8,408 nt of DNA from an uncultured Paracoccaceae bacterium (GCA_937132145.1 CAKZNY010000074.1:1-8408); one strand, 5' to 3'. Positions 1-6,650 are shown, counted from the first letter of the stretch. Made by a program: numbers and translations. The notes: generated by a model not told the origin, from the sequence alone.

Positions 1-283
1 TTTCACGCCTAACGCGCTTTTCTTCCTGCTTAGTCTCATTTGGATCGCTACCAGACGCAATTTCAGCACGTGCAGCATCACGTACTTGCCTAGCCTGTAA
101 AAGGCTAATAGCCGGATAATCACCAATGACGAGTAGTTTTTCTTTGCCTTCAATTCGATACTTGAACCGCCAAGACTTTGAACCCGTTGCTTTCACCAAC
201 AAGAACAATCCATCAAAGTCGCCCACTTTGTAGGCTTTATCTTTGACCTTTAGGTTTCGAATCTTTGCATCGTTTAAGGGCAT
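1..283 (-). CDS. P4-family tyrosine integrase, N-terminal part (runs off window)
   Basis: This is the first 94 codons of a gene that continues past base 1. The translation begins MPLNDAKIRNLKVKDKAYKV and contains DGLFLLVKATGSKSWRFKY, GKEKLLVIGDYPAISLLQAR and then a Lys/Arg/Glu-rich stretch. This is the pattern of the arm-type DNA-binding domain (DUF4102) that opens P4-like phage and island integrases. The core-binding and catalytic domains would lie outside the window, so the Arg/His/Tyr active site cannot be checked. The ATG at 283-281 is chosen because the family usually starts M-x-L-x-D/T-x-K-I-R. No Shine-Dalgarno sequence is visible, because the upstream bases are CGTACCCCCAG, part of a repeat. 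GC content is about 45 %, against roughly 60 % in the neighbouring genes, which fits horizontal transfer. The gene starts 164 bases beyond the 3' end of an intact tRNA-Thr, pointing away from it, as island integrases commonly do. Confidence 0.88.
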   Translation of the reverse strand, partial: MPLNDAKIRNLKVKDKAYKVGDFDGLFLLVKATGSKSWRFKYRIEGKEKLLVIGDYPAISLLQARQVRDAARAEIASGSDPNETKQEEKRVRRE

Positions 284-284
284 C

Positions 285-350
285 TGGGGGTACGCTCATT
301 TTTTGATTTCCAGCGTACCCCCAAATATACCCCTATTTTGGGGGTACGTT
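285..350. repeat. Three 12-base GGGGGTACG elements, alternating orientation, 27-base spacing
   Basis: Copies lie at 285-296 (TGGGGGTACGCT), 312-323 (AGCGTACCCCCA, inverted and perfect) and 339-350 (TGGGGGTACGTT, one mismatch to the first). Their starts are exactly 27 bases apart. Copies 1 and 2 form a perfect 12-bp inverted repeat with a 15-base loop. Copies 2 and 3 form a second dyad that extends into the A/T-rich interior. A shortened fifth-like GGGGTA sits between them on the minus strand (328-333). The first copy ends one base before the integrase start codon. Likely roles are arm-type binding sites for the integrase, an autoregulatory operator, or both. The repeat geometry is read from the sequence; the function is inferred. 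Confidence 0.75.
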
Positions 351-369
351 AGCGGATCAAGAAAAACTC

Positions 370-432
370 CACTGGACAAACAATTTCAATAATGACCTTA
401 TATACAAGGGCTAATCGGATGTCACTGGACAA
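370..432. repeat. 10-base direct repeat TTGTCCAGTG (minus strand), two copies
   Basis: CACTGGACAA occurs at 370-379 and again at 423-432 on the plus strand, 53 bases apart start to start. Both lie in the low-GC stretch between the integrase and the tRNA gene. The pair could be accessory recombination sites, for example for an excisionase, but two 10-base copies are little evidence and no known site was recognised. Confidence 0.35.
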
Positions 433-447
433 TATGAAACGAGAAAG

Positions 448-523
448 TGGTGCCCCCACACGGACTCGAACCGCGGACCTACTGATTACAAATCAGTTGC
501 TCTACCAGCTGAGCTATAGGGGC
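448..523 (-). tRNA. tRNA-Thr (anticodon UGU)
   Basis: Read on the minus strand, the gene begins GCCCCTATAGCTCAGCTGG, a typical acceptor stem plus D-arm. The anticodon stem ACTGA/TCAGT encloses the loop TTTGTAA, so the anticodon is TGT and reads ACA threonine codons. The T-arm carries GGTTCGAGTCC. The 3' acceptor strand TGGGGGC pairs with GCCCCTA, with one G-U pair. It is followed by discriminator A (451) and an encoded CCA (450-448). The 73-base body has no disruption. It lies 67 bases after the permease stop codon and immediately before the low-GC integrase region, which makes it the probable integration target. Confidence 0.96.
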
Positions 524-532
524 AACGTGGGC

Positions 533-562
533 TAAATACCCTTCAATGGGGCGGGTACGCAA
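533..562 (-). promoter_or_regulatory. Possible sigma70-type promoter of tRNA-Thr
   Basis: On the minus strand a -35-like TTGCGT (562-557) and a -10-like TATTTA (538-533) are separated by 18 bases. The -10 element ends nine bases before the first base of the tRNA. The position is right for a short tRNA leader, but neither hexamer is a full consensus match. The tRNA could also be read from upstream. Confidence 0.35.
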
Positions 563-590
563 GGGGTAAATTGCGGGGAAACCGAAATTT

Positions 591-2249
591 TCATTTGGTT
601 GAGGAGCGCGCTAGCAATATTACAGGTAACAACCCCACTATCGTCACAAAAATCGCTGCGGGGGCCGCCTGCTCCAGATTTTCTAACGAGGCTTGGCTGT
701 AGACGCGCGTCGCTAATGTATCGAAATTGAACGGGCGCAGGATCAAGGTTGCGGGCAGCTCTTTCACGCCGTCAACGAAGATCAGCATGCCGGCCACCAG
801 AACCGAGCCTCGGATAAGGGGCACATGGACTTCGCGCAACGTTTGGCCAGCCCCACGCCCCAGCGAGCGCGAGGCCATGTCCATTGACGGGGTCACGCGC
901 CCTAACGCGCTGTCCACTGCGCCAAGGCCGATGGCGAAGAACCGCACGAAGTAGGCGAACACTATGGCGGCGACCGATCCGGTCAGCAGCAGCCCGATGT
1001 CCCATCCAAACACGCTCTCGATCAAATCTGCCAAAGCGTTGTCAAAGGCGGCAAGCGGGAACAGGATACCGATGGCCAACACCGCGCCCGGGGCGGCGTA
1101 CCCGATCGAGGTTATCGGCAGCAGGTTACGTGGCAAACGGCTGCGGGATTGGCGGGCGCCGTAAACCAGAAACAGCGCGCCCAGCACAGTCAGGACGGCA
1201 GCGGTTCCCGCCAGCATCAGCGTGTTCAGCGTGGCGCGCCACAGGCCCGCGTCCAGCCAGTATTCGGGGTTATCAAACGCAAGCGAGGCAATGACTGAAA
1301 TCGGCACCACGAACCCCATGACGAAGGGCAAGAAGCACGCAATAGTTGCCGCGATAGCCTTGGGGCCGCGCAGCACGGTCGGGGAAACAGGCACACGCTT
1401 GGACGACAGGTTGTGATAGCGCCTATTACGGCGGCTGATCTTTTCGAATGCCGCCAGAAACAGCACCAGCGCGAGGATCACACACGCGATCTGTGCCGCG
1501 CCGCCTGCGTTATAGCCCAGCAGCCATGTGGTGAAAATTCCGGTGGTCAGGGTCTGGACGGCGAAATAATCGACCGTGCCGAAATCGTTCAGCGTCTCCA
1601 TCATCACGATCGCCATGCCTGCCGCGATAGCTGGCCGCGCCAATGGCAAAGCCACGCGCAGGAATATCGCCCACGGGCCGCTTCCCAAGGCACGGGCGAC
1701 CTCGATCATGTTGGTGGATTGCTCGCGGAAGGCAGCGCGGGCCAGCAGGTAGATGTAGGGGTACAACGATAGCGACAGCACGAATATGGCCGCCCACATA
1801 GAGCGGATTTCAGGGAACCAATAGGCGCGTGCGTCCTGCCAGCCGAACCAGTCGCGCATCAGCGTTTGCACCGGTCCTGCGTATTCCAGAAAATCCACCA
1901 AGGCATAGGCGCTGATATAGGCGGGCAGCGCGAGGGGCATCAGCAGCGCCCACTCGAGCATGCGCCGGAACGGGAACCGTGTGGTGACCACCAGCCACGC
2001 CGCACCTGTTCCAATCACAGCCGACAAAATTCCGACGCTGGTCATCAGGATCAGCGAGTTCTTCAGATACCGCGGCAGCGTCGTTGAAACCAGATGCCCC
2101 CAAATGTTTTCGGTTGGAAAAAACGCGATCCAGACCACGCTTAGCAGCGGGAAAACCACGAGCGCCGCAATCACAATCGCGCCTATCGACCACGGGTCCG
2201 GCCTCAGAATAGAGGGGGCTTTGTATATCTGACTAGTTTTATCAACCAT
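591..2249 (-). CDS. Iron(III)-type ABC transporter permease, two fused permease domains (FbpB/SfuB-like)
   Basis: This inner-membrane protein of 552 residues has two tandem permease halves of about six membrane segments each, as in the FbpB/SfuB family that imports ferric iron with a periplasmic binding protein. Hydrophobic segments begin near residues 21-44 and recur through the end. Each half carries the cytoplasmic EAA loop that docks on the ATPase: EVARALGSGPWAIFLRVALP at 183-202 and MASRSLGRGAGQTLREVHVP at 458-477. The central hydrophilic linker (about 269-296, ISRRNRRYHN...) separates the halves. The length is normal for the family. The ATG at 2249 has no strong Shine-Dalgarno sequence. 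It starts 33 bases after ccoS on the same strand, so cotranscription with ccoGHIS is plausible. No binding-protein or ATPase gene is adjacent: ccoS lies on one side and a tRNA on the other. The substrate is inferred from family resemblance; thiamine or another cation is possible. Confidence 0.85.
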   Translation of the reverse strand: MVDKTSQIYKAPSILRPDPWSIGAIVIAALVVFPLLSVVWIAFFPTENIWGHLVSTTLPRYLKNSLILMTSVGILSAVIGTGAAWLVVTTRFPFRRMLEWALLMPLALPAYISAYALVDFLEYAGPVQTLMRDWFGWQDARAYWFPEIRSMWAAIFVLSLSLYPYIYLLARAAFREQSTNMIEVARALGSGPWAIFLRVALPLARPAIAAGMAIVMMETLNDFGTVDYFAVQTLTTGIFTTWLLGYNAGGAAQIACVILALVLFLAAFEKISRRNRRYHNLSSKRVPVSPTVLRGPKAIAATIACFLPFVMGFVVPISVIASLAFDNPEYWLDAGLWRATLNTLMLAGTAAVLTVLGALFLVYGARQSRSRLPRNLLPITSIGYAAPGAVLAIGILFPLAAFDNALADLIESVFGWDIGLLLTGSVAAIVFAYFVRFFAIGLGAVDSALGRVTPSMDMASRSLGRGAGQTLREVHVPLIRGSVLVAGMLIFVDGVKELPATLILRPFNFDTLATRVYSQASLENLEQAAPAAIFVTIVGLLPVILLARSSTK

Positions 2250-2282
2250 ACGGGCACCAATATGCAGAAACCGCCGTTAAGT

Positions 2283-2447
2283 CTAGGCCTCGCCGTCGGG
2301 GCTGTCGTCATATCTATCCGAAAGTATCCGGTTCGCGTTTCCGTCGGGGTCATCATATTGATTGTGCCGCAACATCCAGAAGAACGCGAGCAGGCCCACG
2401 CCGCCAAGGCCAAGGGAAATCGGGATAAGCACTGCCAGTATATTCAT
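2283..2447 (-). CDS. ccoS: cbb3-type cytochrome oxidase assembly protein CcoS
   Basis: This is a small inner-membrane protein of 54 residues required for cbb3 oxidase maturation; in Rhodobacter, CcoS loss leaves the oxidase without its cofactors. One membrane segment spans about residues 3-26 (ILAVLIPISLGLGGVGLLAF). It is followed by the family hallmark FFWMLRHNQYDDPDGNANRIL (first residues at 22), which matches the usual F-x-W-x-L-x-x-x-Q-Y/F-D-D-x-x-x-x-x-x-R-I-L pattern. The tail is acidic. The ATG overlaps the ccoI stop codon in a TCATGA arrangement, so translation is probably coupled to ccoI. The ORF is short but both ends are clear. Confidence 0.93.
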   Translation of the reverse strand: MNILAVLIPISLGLGGVGLLAFFWMLRHNQYDDPDGNANRILSDRYDDSPDGEA

Positions 2448-4651
2448 GATTTACGCCCCAGTCGTATTGCATTCAAAGACACTGTGATCGAGCTGCCGGA
2501 CATCGCCAGCGCCGCCATAAGCGGTGTTGCGAACCCCATCAAGGCTATAGGAACCGCGATCAGGTTGTAAACCGCCGCAATGGTGAAATTCTCCAAAATC
2601 CGCCGCTTGGCGATCCGCGCCAAACGCAGGCTTTTGACCACTTGCGACAGGTCATCGCCCACCAAAATCAGGTCCGCAGACACACGACTGGCATCCACCG
2701 CCGAGGCCAGCGAGATTGACACATACGCGCCAGCCAACGCCGCCGCGTCGTTCAGACCGTCGCCGACCATCAGCACCTTATGCCCCTCGTCGGCCAAACG
2801 TTTCAGCACCGCGACTTTATCCGCAGGGGTCGCCTCGGCAATCCAGGTTTTCACACCCAGCTTATCGGCCGCATCCTGCACAGGTTTAGGCACATCGCCC
2901 GACAAAATCTGGACATCGATGCCATCGTCCAGCAACGCCGCGATCGTTTCGGCTGTCTCCGCCCGCATGGTATCCTCGAACAACAGCACAATCGGTGGCC
3001 TTGTCCCGATACGCAGCCAACTTGCGGATTGTTCAACATCATGGCTTTCAACGCCACACCAGACAGCGCGGCCCAGCCGGACCTCTTGACCATCCAGAAT
3101 GGCGCGCGTGCCCATCCCCGGTTCCTCGACGATATCGTTCAGCACCGCCGGAATAAACCCTGCCGCCTTGCCAAACGCGCAGATCGCCTTGGACATCGGA
3201 TGCACCGAGCCTTGCGCCACCGCAACGGCAACCGCCATATCGCGCGCCGATATCGTCGCCCCGTTCAACAACTGCGGCTTGCCCGTGGTCAGCGTACCGC
3301 CCTTGTCGAACACAACCGTATCGACCTCGGCCAGACGTTCCAGCGCGATGCCTTCTTTTAGCAAAACCCCGTTGCGAAACAGTCGCCCGCTGGCCGCAGT
3401 CAGCACCGCAGGCACGGCCAGACCCAGCGCACAGGGGCAGGTGATAATCAGAACCGCCGCCGCGATGTTAACCGCCAAACGCCAGTCGCCGGTATAAAAC
3501 CCCCAGAACAAAAACGCCGCCGCAGACAATATATGCACCAGCGGTGCGTAAATCGCCGCCGCCTTTTCCGCCAAGGAGGTGTATTTGTTTTTTGAAGACT
3601 CCGCCGATTCCACCAGCCGCGTGATCTGTTGCAGCAAGGTATCCTCGCCCAACCCCTCGGCCCGTACCACCAGTGCGCCGGTCAGGTTCAACATGCCGGC
3701 AATCACCGATGTGCCCGGCTCGACCGCTTCGGGCATGGTTTCGCCGGTTAGCATCGAGGGGTCCAGCTCGCTGCGCCCCTCCATCACCACCCCGTCCACC
3801 GGAACACGCGAACCTGCCGCCACAGCGATCATATCGCCCTCGCGAAGCGCATCCATCGGCACGGTTTCACGGCTGCCATCAGCGTTAATACGTTCCGCGC
3901 GATGCACTTCCAGCGCGGCCAGTTCCACCGCAGCCGAGCGCGCCACAACACGGGTCCGATGGTCCAGATACCGCCCCAGCAGCAGGAAGAACGTCAGCGA
4001 TAAGGCCGCATCAAAATATGCGTGCTCGCCGCCCTCGATGGTTTCCATCAACGAAACCCCGCTCGCCAATATCAGGGCAAGCGAGATCGGCACGTCCATA
4101 TTCAACCGCCCTACCCGCAGCGCAGTCCATGCATTCTTGAAAAACGGCACACCGGAAAACGCCACGGTCGGCAGCGCGATCGCCGCCGATATCCAGTGCA
4201 TCATTTCGCGCGTTGCCCCCTCGGCCCCGCCCCAGACGGAAAACGACAGCAGCATCACGTTCATCATCGCAAAACCGGCCACCGCGAGGCGCGCCAGCAG
4301 GTCACGGCCCGCCTTATCAACCAGCTCCTGATCGAGCGCCGCACTATCCAGCACCTTCGCCGGATAGCCCCAGCTTGTCAGCAGATCAATCAGAAAGGTT
4401 TCAATTCCGGGAATATCCTTCACCGTAATCGTCACACGCTTACGGGTCAGGTTAACCCTTGCACCCTCGATCTCGGGCAGTTTTGCGAGGCCGATTTCAA
4501 CGTTGCTAATGCAGGCAGCACAGTGGATTGTCGGCAAGGACAGCTCGATGCGGCGCGACTGCGCGGACCGCGCCTCGCCTGCGGATTTCACCCGGTCCGT
4601 CGGTATCGCAACGCATGCCGGGCAAACGGCAATTGACGGGGACTCAGTCAT
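2444..4651 (-). CDS. ccoI: Copper-translocating P-type ATPase CcoI (FixI), with altered phosphorylation motif
   Basis: This 735-residue inner-membrane PIB-type ATPase is thought to move copper for the CuB centre of cbb3 oxidase. Residues 10-13 form CPAC. A heavy-metal-associated domain (about 35-100) carries CAAC at 44-47. The Cu(I) transport signature is complete: CPC at 405-407, YN at 695-696 and MSGSS at 717-721. The actuator TGE is at 302-304 (as TGET), HP at 484-485, SGD at 584-586, TPADK at 608-612 and GDGLND at 630-635, followed by AAAL instead of the commoner APAL. The oddity is the phosphorylation loop. D449 is present but the motif reads DKGGTLT, with glycine at 451 where threonine is nearly invariant. 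The gene starts inside the end of ccoH (8-base overlap) and ends overlapping ccoS. Length and order fit CcoI well. Confidence 0.95.
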   Translation of the reverse strand: MTESPSIAVCPACVAIPTDRVKSAGEARSAQSRRIELSLPTIHCAACISNVEIGLAKLPEIEGARVNLTRKRVTITVKDIPGIETFLIDLLTSWGYPAKVLDSAALDQELVDKAGRDLLARLAVAGFAMMNVMLLSFSVWGGAEGATREMMHWISAAIALPTVAFSGVPFFKNAWTALRVGRLNMDVPISLALILASGVSLMETIEGGEHAYFDAALSLTFFLLLGRYLDHRTRVVARSAAVELAALEVHRAERINADGSRETVPMDALREGDMIAVAAGSRVPVDGVVMEGRSELDPSMLTGETMPEAVEPGTSVIAGMLNLTGALVVRAEGLGEDTLLQQITRLVESAESSKNKYTSLAEKAAAIYAPLVHILSAAAFLFWGFYTGDWRLAVNIAAAVLIITCPCALGLAVPAVLTAASGRLFRNGVLLKEGIALERLAEVDTVVFDKGGTLTTGKPQLLNGATISARDMAVAVAVAQGSVHPMSKAICAFGKAAGFIPAVLNDIVEEPGMGTRAILDGQEVRLGRAVWCGVESHDVEQSASWLRIGTRPPIVLLFEDTMRAETAETIAALLDDGIDVQILSGDVPKPVQDAADKLGVKTWIAEATPADKVAVLKRLADEGHKVLMVGDGLNDAAALAGAYVSISLASAVDASRVSADLILVGDDLSQVVKSLRLARIAKRRILENFTIAAVYNLIAVPIALMGFATPLMAALAMSGSSITVSLNAIRLGRKS

Positions 4652-5120
4652 GGCCGTCCGTCACGAACATCGACAGCCGTTGCTGGAACGGTTTGCCATC
4701 AGCGGTTTCTGCATTCACGTAAATGAACCACTTACCCTCGCCCAGATCGATCTTGAACCAATAACCGATGGTGTCGCGCAGCAACACAGGGATCACATCC
4801 TCGCGGTCATGCGTCGGGCGACCAACGCGCACGTCGATTGTCTCGGGAAAGATAAACGTGTTGTTGGCGGCAATCGACAGGTTCATCTGCCCGTTGGCAT
4901 ACTTAACCTCCAGCACCCAACCAAGTGCGCGCTGCGCGGTCGCGCGATCATCGAACGTCTGGGATGCCACGTAGGTGTTCCTCACCTCCAACCCCGGAAA
5001 CGTATTGATCGCGTTGTACAGCAACGTCATATTCGCCGTCAGAATTATGCCGAACGCGCTTAGCAAGATTATCAGAACCTTGCGGCCGGTTAGCTCTTTT
5101 ACAGGTTTTGTATCTGTCAT
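4644..5120 (-). CDS. ccoH: cbb3 oxidase assembly protein CcoH (FixH)
   Basis: This 158-residue protein has one N-terminal membrane segment (about 13-36, RKVLIILLSAFGIILTANMT) and a periplasmic domain. The FixH-family signature GLEVRNTYVASQTFD lies at residues 43-57. The family is needed for stable assembly of the cbb3 complex and is reported to associate with CcoN and with CcoI. The start ATG overlaps the ccoG stop in an ATGA arrangement and the stop overlaps the ccoI start, placing the gene in a translationally coupled chain. Length and order are typical for alphaproteobacteria. Confidence 0.95.
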   Translation of the reverse strand: MTDTKPVKELTGRKVLIILLSAFGIILTANMTLLYNAINTFPGLEVRNTYVASQTFDDRATAQRALGWVLEVKYANGQMNLSIAANNTFIFPETIDVRVGRPTHDREDVIPVLLRDTIGYWFKIDLGEGKWFIYVNAETADGKPFQQRLSMFVTDGHD

Positions 5121-6559
5121 GGTGCTTTTCCGTTAAATAATGTCTCTACATGTGCGGTGTCGCCGCTCTTCAAATCTTCGATCCAGATATGCACCCCGGT
5201 TCGCTCGCGACGGGCCGCGTGATTATCAGGAGCGGCAAGCAAATAAACGCGCACGATAAGCGTATCATCCGCCGGTGCCGTTACCACCACGCCCTCAAGT
5301 CCTTGCAATACAACTTTGAATTCCGAGTTGTGCTCATCGGTTTCTGCCGTGACAATGAACTGCCGTTCCTCGCCATGCTTGTTCAGAATTCTGATGTCAT
5401 AGTCATTCCGGATTGTGCCATCGGATAGCACAACAAAGTCGGGGTTCCGGATGGGGGCCACGTTGACTTCGATTTCTGCGCGCACAAACAGCGCCACCAA
5501 CAGGCCGATCCCGACGGCGGACAACAGAACCACATACATGATCGTGCGGGGGCGGATCAGGTGCTTCCACATATTGCGCGGCGGCTCGCCTGCACGTTCC
5601 AGCGGTTCGTCGTTGGCGGTCAGATAGGCGATCAAGCCTGTCGGGCGACCAACCTTGATCATCATCTCGTCGCACGCATCAATGCACAGCGCACATGTGA
5701 TGCACTCCAATTGCTGCCCATCACGGATGTCGATACCCACAGGGCACACGGCGACGCAGGCGTTACAATCGATACAATCGCCCAGCGACGAATCCGCAAG
5801 CGATGCCTTCAACTTCGCGCGCGGCTCGCCCCGCCAATCGCGGTAGGACACCGTCATGGTGTCTTCGTCCATCATCGCGGCCTGAATACGCGGCCAAGGG
5901 CACATGTATGTGCAGATTTGTTCTTGCATAAACCCGCCAAAAACGAAGGTCGTCGCGGTCAGAGACACGATAAAAGCATATGCCACGAAGGCCGCCTGCC
6001 CTGTGAACAATTCTACCAGCAAAGTCGGCGCATCGGCAAAGTAGAACACCCATGCACCACCGGTCAAAACGGCAATCACCAGCCAAGCCGCCCATTTCGT
6101 TAGACGCATACGCCATTTGTAAGCGTCCCACTTTCGATTAAGCAGACGGATACGGGCGTTGCGGTCCCCCTCGATCCAGCGTTCCACCTGAACATAAAGA
6201 TCAACCCAAACGGTTTGTGGGCAGGCAAAACCACACCAAACCCGCCCGAGCGCCGAGGTGAACAGGAACAAGCCCAGCCCCGCCATAATCAGTAATCCCG
6301 CAACGAAGTAGAATTCATACGGCCAAATCTCGATCCAGAACATGAAGAAACGGCGGTTGGCCATATCAATAAGGACCGCCTGATCGGGCATGTTCGGGCC
6401 ACGGTCCCAGCGGATCCAAGGGGTGATGTAGTAAACCCCCAGCGTGAAGATCATCAGCCACCATTTAAGCTGGCGAAACTTACCCTTTACGCGCTTGGGA
6501 AAAACCGGTTCGCGGGCAGCGTACAGCTTTGGAGCGTCTTCATGGGTTTCAGTGCTCAT
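5117..6559 (-). CDS. ccoG: Membrane iron-sulfur protein CcoG (RdxA/FixG)
   Basis: CcoG is a polytopic inner-membrane protein with a ferredoxin-like domain; family members are implicated in copper reduction and delivery for cbb3 oxidase. With the chosen start it has 480 residues. Membrane segments lie near 32-50, 80-101, 155-174, 188-209 and 339-360. A CGFACP motif lies at 109-114 and CTYMCPW at 216-222. Two 4Fe-4S motifs follow: C262, C265, C268, C272 and C286, C289, C292, C296. The second is followed by Asp instead of Pro. The C-terminal part (about 365-480) resembles the family's Ig-like periplasmic domain. A reading frame open to an ATG at 6622 would add 21 residues, but the ATG at 6559 has GGAGG five bases upstream and gives the family-like start MSTETHEDAPKLYAAREPVF. 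The gene has its own upstream FNR-type box. Confidence 0.95.
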   Translation of the reverse strand: MSTETHEDAPKLYAAREPVFPKRVKGKFRQLKWWLMIFTLGVYYITPWIRWDRGPNMPDQAVLIDMANRRFFMFWIEIWPYEFYFVAGLLIMAGLGLFLFTSALGRVWCGFACPQTVWVDLYVQVERWIEGDRNARIRLLNRKWDAYKWRMRLTKWAAWLVIAVLTGGAWVFYFADAPTLLVELFTGQAAFVAYAFIVSLTATTFVFGGFMQEQICTYMCPWPRIQAAMMDEDTMTVSYRDWRGEPRAKLKASLADSSLGDCIDCNACVAVCPVGIDIRDGQQLECITCALCIDACDEMMIKVGRPTGLIAYLTANDEPLERAGEPPRNMWKHLIRPRTIMYVVLLSAVGIGLLVALFVRAEIEVNVAPIRNPDFVVLSDGTIRNDYDIRILNKHGEERQFIVTAETDEHNSEFKVVLQGLEGVVVTAPADDTLIVRVYLLAAPDNHAARRERTGVHIWIEDLKSGDTAHVETLFNGKAP

Positions 6560-6564
6560 TCGAG

Positions 6565-6569
6565 CCTCC
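6565..6569 (-). promoter_or_regulatory. Shine-Dalgarno sequence of ccoG
   Basis: GGAGG on the minus strand ends five bases before the ATG at 6559-6557. It decides between this start and an in-frame upstream ATG at 6622, which has no comparable site and lies very close to the FNR box. Confidence 0.8.
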
Positions 6570-6625
6570 AACTCACTGCCATATTCGACTATCGGCATGT
6601 TTTGCATGCCTGCGATCATCAAACC

Positions 6626-6639
6626 TTGATCTGTATCAA
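6626..6639. promoter_or_regulatory. FNR/FixK-type anaerobox upstream of ccoG
   Basis: TTGATCTGTATCAA is a perfect palindromic match to TTGAT-N4-ATCAA, the binding site of FnrL/FixK-class Crp-Fnr regulators known to activate cco genes at low oxygen. It lies 66 bases above the ccoG start and directly downstream of the ccoP terminator, so it most likely drives a separate ccoGHIS transcript. A further TTGAT half-site occurs at 6643-6647. No convincing -10 hexamer sits at the ideal class II distance. GATAGT at 6593-6588 (minus) is the best match, but it would place the box near -50 rather than -41.5. Confidence 0.88.
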
Positions 6640-6650
6640 GAATTGATATT

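Larger units (their letters stand above)
1..447. mobile_element. Edge of a tRNA-Thr-associated integrative element (genomic island or prophage)
   Basis: Three signs agree: a P4-type integrase start, a clear drop in GC content, and a position directly at the 3' end of a tRNA gene with encoded CCA, a favourite target of this integrase family. The element would extend to the left of base 1. The tRNA is intact, so the attachment core is probably a segment of its 3' half that the element carries as a copy. The matching second attachment site is outside the window, so neither the core length nor the far end can be defined. This is inference from gene arrangement. Confidence 0.6.

Noticed and set aside
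284..447. A CRISPR-like or iteron array in the repeat region
   Set aside because: There are only three copies, in alternating orientation, with spacers of 15 bases that hold no unique inserts of CRISPR size and no replication genes nearby. An integrase-related array fits better.
537..568. Possible terminator hairpin TACCCTT/AAGGGGTA between the permease and the tRNA
   Set aside because: The stem is short with a bulge and a 17-base loop and has no U-tract. It overlaps a more plausible tRNA promoter.
2262..2570. Plus-strand open frame of 102 codons opposite ccoS and the end of ccoI
   Set aside because: The minus strand encodes a clear CcoS with its signature, and the plus-strand frame is its shadow.
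3579..4331. Long plus-strand open frame of 250 codons opposite ccoI
   Set aside because: It is antisense to a well-conserved ATPase domain. The Ser/Arg/Pro-rich translation shows no family pattern, and GC-rich codon use opens such frames by chance.
6560..6622. N-terminal extension of ccoG to an ATG at 6622
   Set aside because: This ATG is four bases from the FNR box and would be at or upstream of any transcription start. The GGAGG-preceded ATG at 6559 fits the family.
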